DNA of 64,000 nt from Eudorina sp. 2006-703-Eu-15 (Eukaryota; Chlorophyta; Chlorophyceae; Chlamydomonadales; Volvocaceae). The translations under genes were made by a program, and so were the position numbers. Every line of letters starts with the position of its first letter. Within the stretch, counting starts at the first letter, position 1. Below, piece after piece: positions 60,426 through 64,000 of the stretch. The notes under the pieces were generated by a model. The model was given only the letters and a program-made list of their open reading frames with translations. It did not search any database and was not told the origin of the DNA. The stretch spans positions 62,001 through 126,000 of the forward strand of contig BDSI01000097.1 of NCBI GenBank assembly GCA_003117195.1. Reading direction: 5' to 3'.

Positions 60426-61089
60426 TTGAGCTGCACGTGCACGTGCGACCATGCCGTGCTGCCTGCCCTGAAACCGCGTTGCGGCGTGTCTCGACCGTCA
60501 CTTCACCCTTAGCTTGTCAAACAATTTATATTTCTTTTCGTCAATGGAATGCAGTTACGGATGGGATGATGCCGCCGCGGATGGGTTGCCGCCGCGGGAA
60601 GGGGAGCAGCCAAGCGTCGAATGTGACGGCATGCGTGACCCGTGGGTCCGACGCACTACAACCTGATGCACTGAAACGACGCGACATCGCTGCTGAGGGC
60701 AGCGCGCAGCGCGCAGACGCGGATGCGTACCGTTGCTCGGGCCCCCGACCTGCCCGGGTGTCCGGGTCGACACAGCCGGAGCACCCGAGTCCGGTTCTGT
60801 TGGCTAGTGCTGGCGATGGGCTGTTGCCGCCGTGCGTCGGCGCGTCATCGGCGCGTCGTCGCAGCGGGCAATCCTCCGGCCATCTCTGGGCCAGTGACTC
60901 TAACCCCAGCCTGGGGCGGTCGGTCTGTCGGTCTGTCGGCCGGTCGTGTGGGTGTGTTTCGTGTGGTCATGTTTGCCGTACAGTAACCCACGTCTGGGAC
61001 GACGGGTAAATCCTGCGCGGGTAGATAGGCTCGTGTGCGTCCCAACGGTTGGCAGCAGGACGACGTATGTGCTGCCAACCAGTACATAT

Positions 61090-61240
61090 ACTCAATCGTT
61101 CCCTTTCCCTGATTGTGCAGCATAATGCGCGTGCTTGTTAGACGTTCTTTGCGTGCCCTTGGGCCTACGACTCGTACCGTATGCGTAGTTGTGCAGGTAT
61201 GGGATTGCGCACCCCCAACCATGCAACACACACTCACATA
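61090..61240 (+). repeat. Dispersed repeat ending in ATGGGRTTRYGCAC, copy 2
   Basis: Order of landmarks: CTCAATCGTTCCCTTT, CGTGCCCTTGGGCCTAC, GTGCAGGTATGGGATTGCGC, CCAACCATGCAACACACAC. Confidence 0.65.
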
Positions 61241-61652
61241 CACACATATATGCGTGCCCTGGCAAAGGGTGAAGTGCAGCGGCGGTGTTTTTGGAACGGC
61301 ACCGGCACCAGTCTTGTGGCGGTGGGGAGAGCTTGGAGGGCTTCGAGCGGTATTTGTGCCTGTCTGTACCCTCAACTGCACAGCCGCTGTGTCGCTACAG
61401 AGTATGTAGCACGAGGCGGGCGCGCCAAGCGACGGCGGGCACGCCAGCCACGCGGAAGGGGGGGTTTGCGGTATCGCTGTCTTGATCGACATAAATAAGG
61501 GGCTGCGCTGTGTTGGTTGACATAAGGGGACTCGCGCCGGGCCCGTCTGCCTGCACCATGTAGCAAACGTAGGAGCCTAACTGCCGTACAGCGCACGAGT
61601 GGAAAATGGTGAGGTAGGCCTTTCCGGATGCCTTCCCTCCTTGACGCGTGCT

Positions 61653-61702
61653 GTCCGTCCGTCCGTCCGTCCGTCCGTCCGTCCGTCTGTCCGTCCGTCC
61701 GT
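61653..61702 (+). repeat. (GTCC)n microsatellite
   Basis: About 12 units, one carrying a C to T change. Confidence 0.95.
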
Positions 61703-61887
61703 CGGTCGCCAGCTGCCGATAGGGGTTCATTCCGTACGCGCGCATGAATTTGCTCACGTGCACCCCCTCTGAATCACCTGCACATCTGTACACCGTGTGC
61801 AGTATGTCGTTCGTACATTTCGTACAATGGGCTCGCTCCAGAACCGACGCGGGGGGGCTGAGGCGAGCGAGGGGCGTACGGACGGGT

Positions 61888-62572
<685 letters not shown>

Positions 62573-63017
62573 CACACCCGAGGGGCCCAAGCAAACGATC
62601 GATGTGGCTCAAAGGCGGAAGGCAGATCCACTGCGTCGATCCAGACGCTACGACAGCGCGGGCTTCTCCATGCCTGCCTCGCCTGCGCCTGTCGGCGCTT
62701 GCTGCATTCGCCTGCCTAGCTAGCTAATTTGTACTCTGTGTCTCATATCGTTGGTGGGGGCGCATGTACGCACGGCAGCTACGCACCGCATACCGCATGG
62801 ACCGGTGGACCATCGCCGCCCCGACGTATCTGATTTCATGGTGCAGCGGGGTAGAGCGGACCCGCCCCAAAGGGGAGCATCGATCGGCACCTGCCGGGAG
62901 GAGCCCTGACAGCGGAGCTCTTACCAGGCCTGATTCGGGGGTCATGCGATTCGGGGGTCATGCGATGTGGGGATCATGCGATTAGGGGATCATAAGATTC
63001 GGGGATCATGTATCCGT

Positions 63018-63248
63018 TACAAGCTGGGCGGACCTTCAGTCCAGACCGGGCGATCCAACGGGCCCAGATATGGGCTCACCGTAATTCAATCGTGCCCTTT
63101 GGGCGCTAGTCTCGTTGACTCCTGTTAATGCGGTATTTGCAAACCAGTGCTTTTGGGCGTTTTTCGCGTGCCCTTGGGCCTCCGGCTCGTATGGGTAGTT
63201 GTACAGGTATGGGGTTATGCACCCCCAACCATGTAAGATGTAACACAC
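63018..63248 (+). repeat. GTTACAAG-ended repeat joined to the ATGGGGTTATGCAC repeat
   Basis: Here both repeat parts are contiguous: GTTACAAGCTGGGCGGACC, CCAACGGGCCCAGATATG, TTGTACAGGTATGGGGTTAT, CCAACCATGTAAGATGTAAC. The outer ends GTTACA and TGTAAC are inverted, so this may be the complete unit (about 226 bp). Confidence 0.6.
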
Positions 63249-64000
63249 ACGGGTTGCAATTCTAAACACACAGATGTGAGATAGCTGGTAAACGTAATAG
63301 CTGGCTGGGAATGGTCGGTACCCGCTACCCGGTAGTGACTTCGCCTGTCCCCCGCGAGCAGCTGACGCCCGTCAGCCGCCGCCTGCCTTGGGGAGCAAAG
63401 CTGGCTCCATCCCATTCATGGACTGTGTCTAGAAATGAAACCCGCCATTCATGGACTGGGTCATTCCGGCCAACGAGGAATGGGACGACCACATGCATCG
63501 GGCGGCTGCGCGGCCGCGTTGCGGTAGGTGCCGCTCCGCCCGTACGGACGTACCTAGCTACATGTGCGCGTGAAGTGCGGTCGAGGGGAAGATGAGCTGT
63601 CTGTCGGTGCGGCTGCGGTGCGGGGTCGTAGTGCCCCGCATGCGTCCGGGCGCGCTTCGGTGCGTGTCACAAACTTGCAATGGCACGCGGCGGAGCCACC
63701 TGAATGTAACACCATTACCAGTAATGGCAGCGTGGATGTGCCTGGATGTGGTTATGAGGCGCTCGCTCGGTGGTTCGGTCGTCAGGAGCCAGCCTGCCAG
63801 CGGTGATGCCCATCATCACCTTCCCTCACGCATGAGGCATGACATGTCTTGCGCACACAAACGGGTAATGTTCTTCGATACGGACTCGTTCGTCCTGCTT
63901 CACGGCGTGTGCACATCAGATGGGTTGGAACGGGGATGTGTAGGGGGGTAAAACGGGGATGGATGGGGGGAGCTTAAACGACATGTACGGGTTGAGGCGG

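Overview
The window looks like nuclear DNA of a volvocine (chlamydomonadalean) green alga. Evidence: GC-rich coding exons split by many spliceosomal introns, very abundant micro- and minisatellites, small non-autonomous DNA transposons, and a family of secreted proteins that joins an M11 (gametolysin / VMP-like) metalloproteinase domain to a Ser-Pro/Pro-rich tail of the kind found in volvocine cell-wall and extracellular-matrix glycoproteins. The species cannot be named from the sequence alone.

Layout. Five paralogous genes occupy most of the window. Gene A (minus, 8112 down to 249, with its 3' end beyond the left edge) and gene B (minus, 18215 to 12418) point left. Gene C (plus, 22152 to 29178), gene D (plus, 37720 to 44369) and gene E (plus, 50174 to 60425) point right. 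B and C are therefore a divergent pair separated by about 3.9 kb. Every full copy has 12 coding exons with the same order and intron phases: (1) signal peptide, (2) short linker, (3) G-x-L-x-Y-R prodomain-like exon, (4) T-C exon, (5) the M11 hallmark GGY-x-x-Y...NCSYG exon, (6) a V-V-x-V exon, (7) the CGW-G-L exon, (8) the metal-site exon, (9) NVYLALR exon, (10) S-x-HE exon, (11) CRF exon, (12) proline-rich tail. No gene of any other family was recognised.

Main observation. In all five copies the zinc-binding signature HExxHxxGxxH is degraded although the fold-defining Met-turn, the cysteines and the exon structure are kept. Read at the five key positions (H, E, H, G, H), the copies show Q-E-H-G-N (C), K-E-H-G-D (E), Q-Q-H-G-N (B), S-Q-H-G-N (D) and Q-G-N-G-Y (A). 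This suggests a clustered group of secreted pseudoproteases with hydroxyproline-rich tails, possibly structural or regulatory matrix proteins. The exon carrying the broken site is the most conserved part of genes A to D.

The rest is introns and intergenic DNA loaded with repeats. These include a hAT-type MITE with a clear target duplication, a TACCGTAC-ended TIR element, a tandem pair of a 1231-bp element and its internally deleted 620-bp form, a 42-bp satellite, and long uninterrupted tetranucleotide arrays (CCTG, TACC, GGGA, GGCT) in or beside genes D and E. All exon models are hand-built from splice signals, phase and paralogue comparison; no transcript evidence was available.
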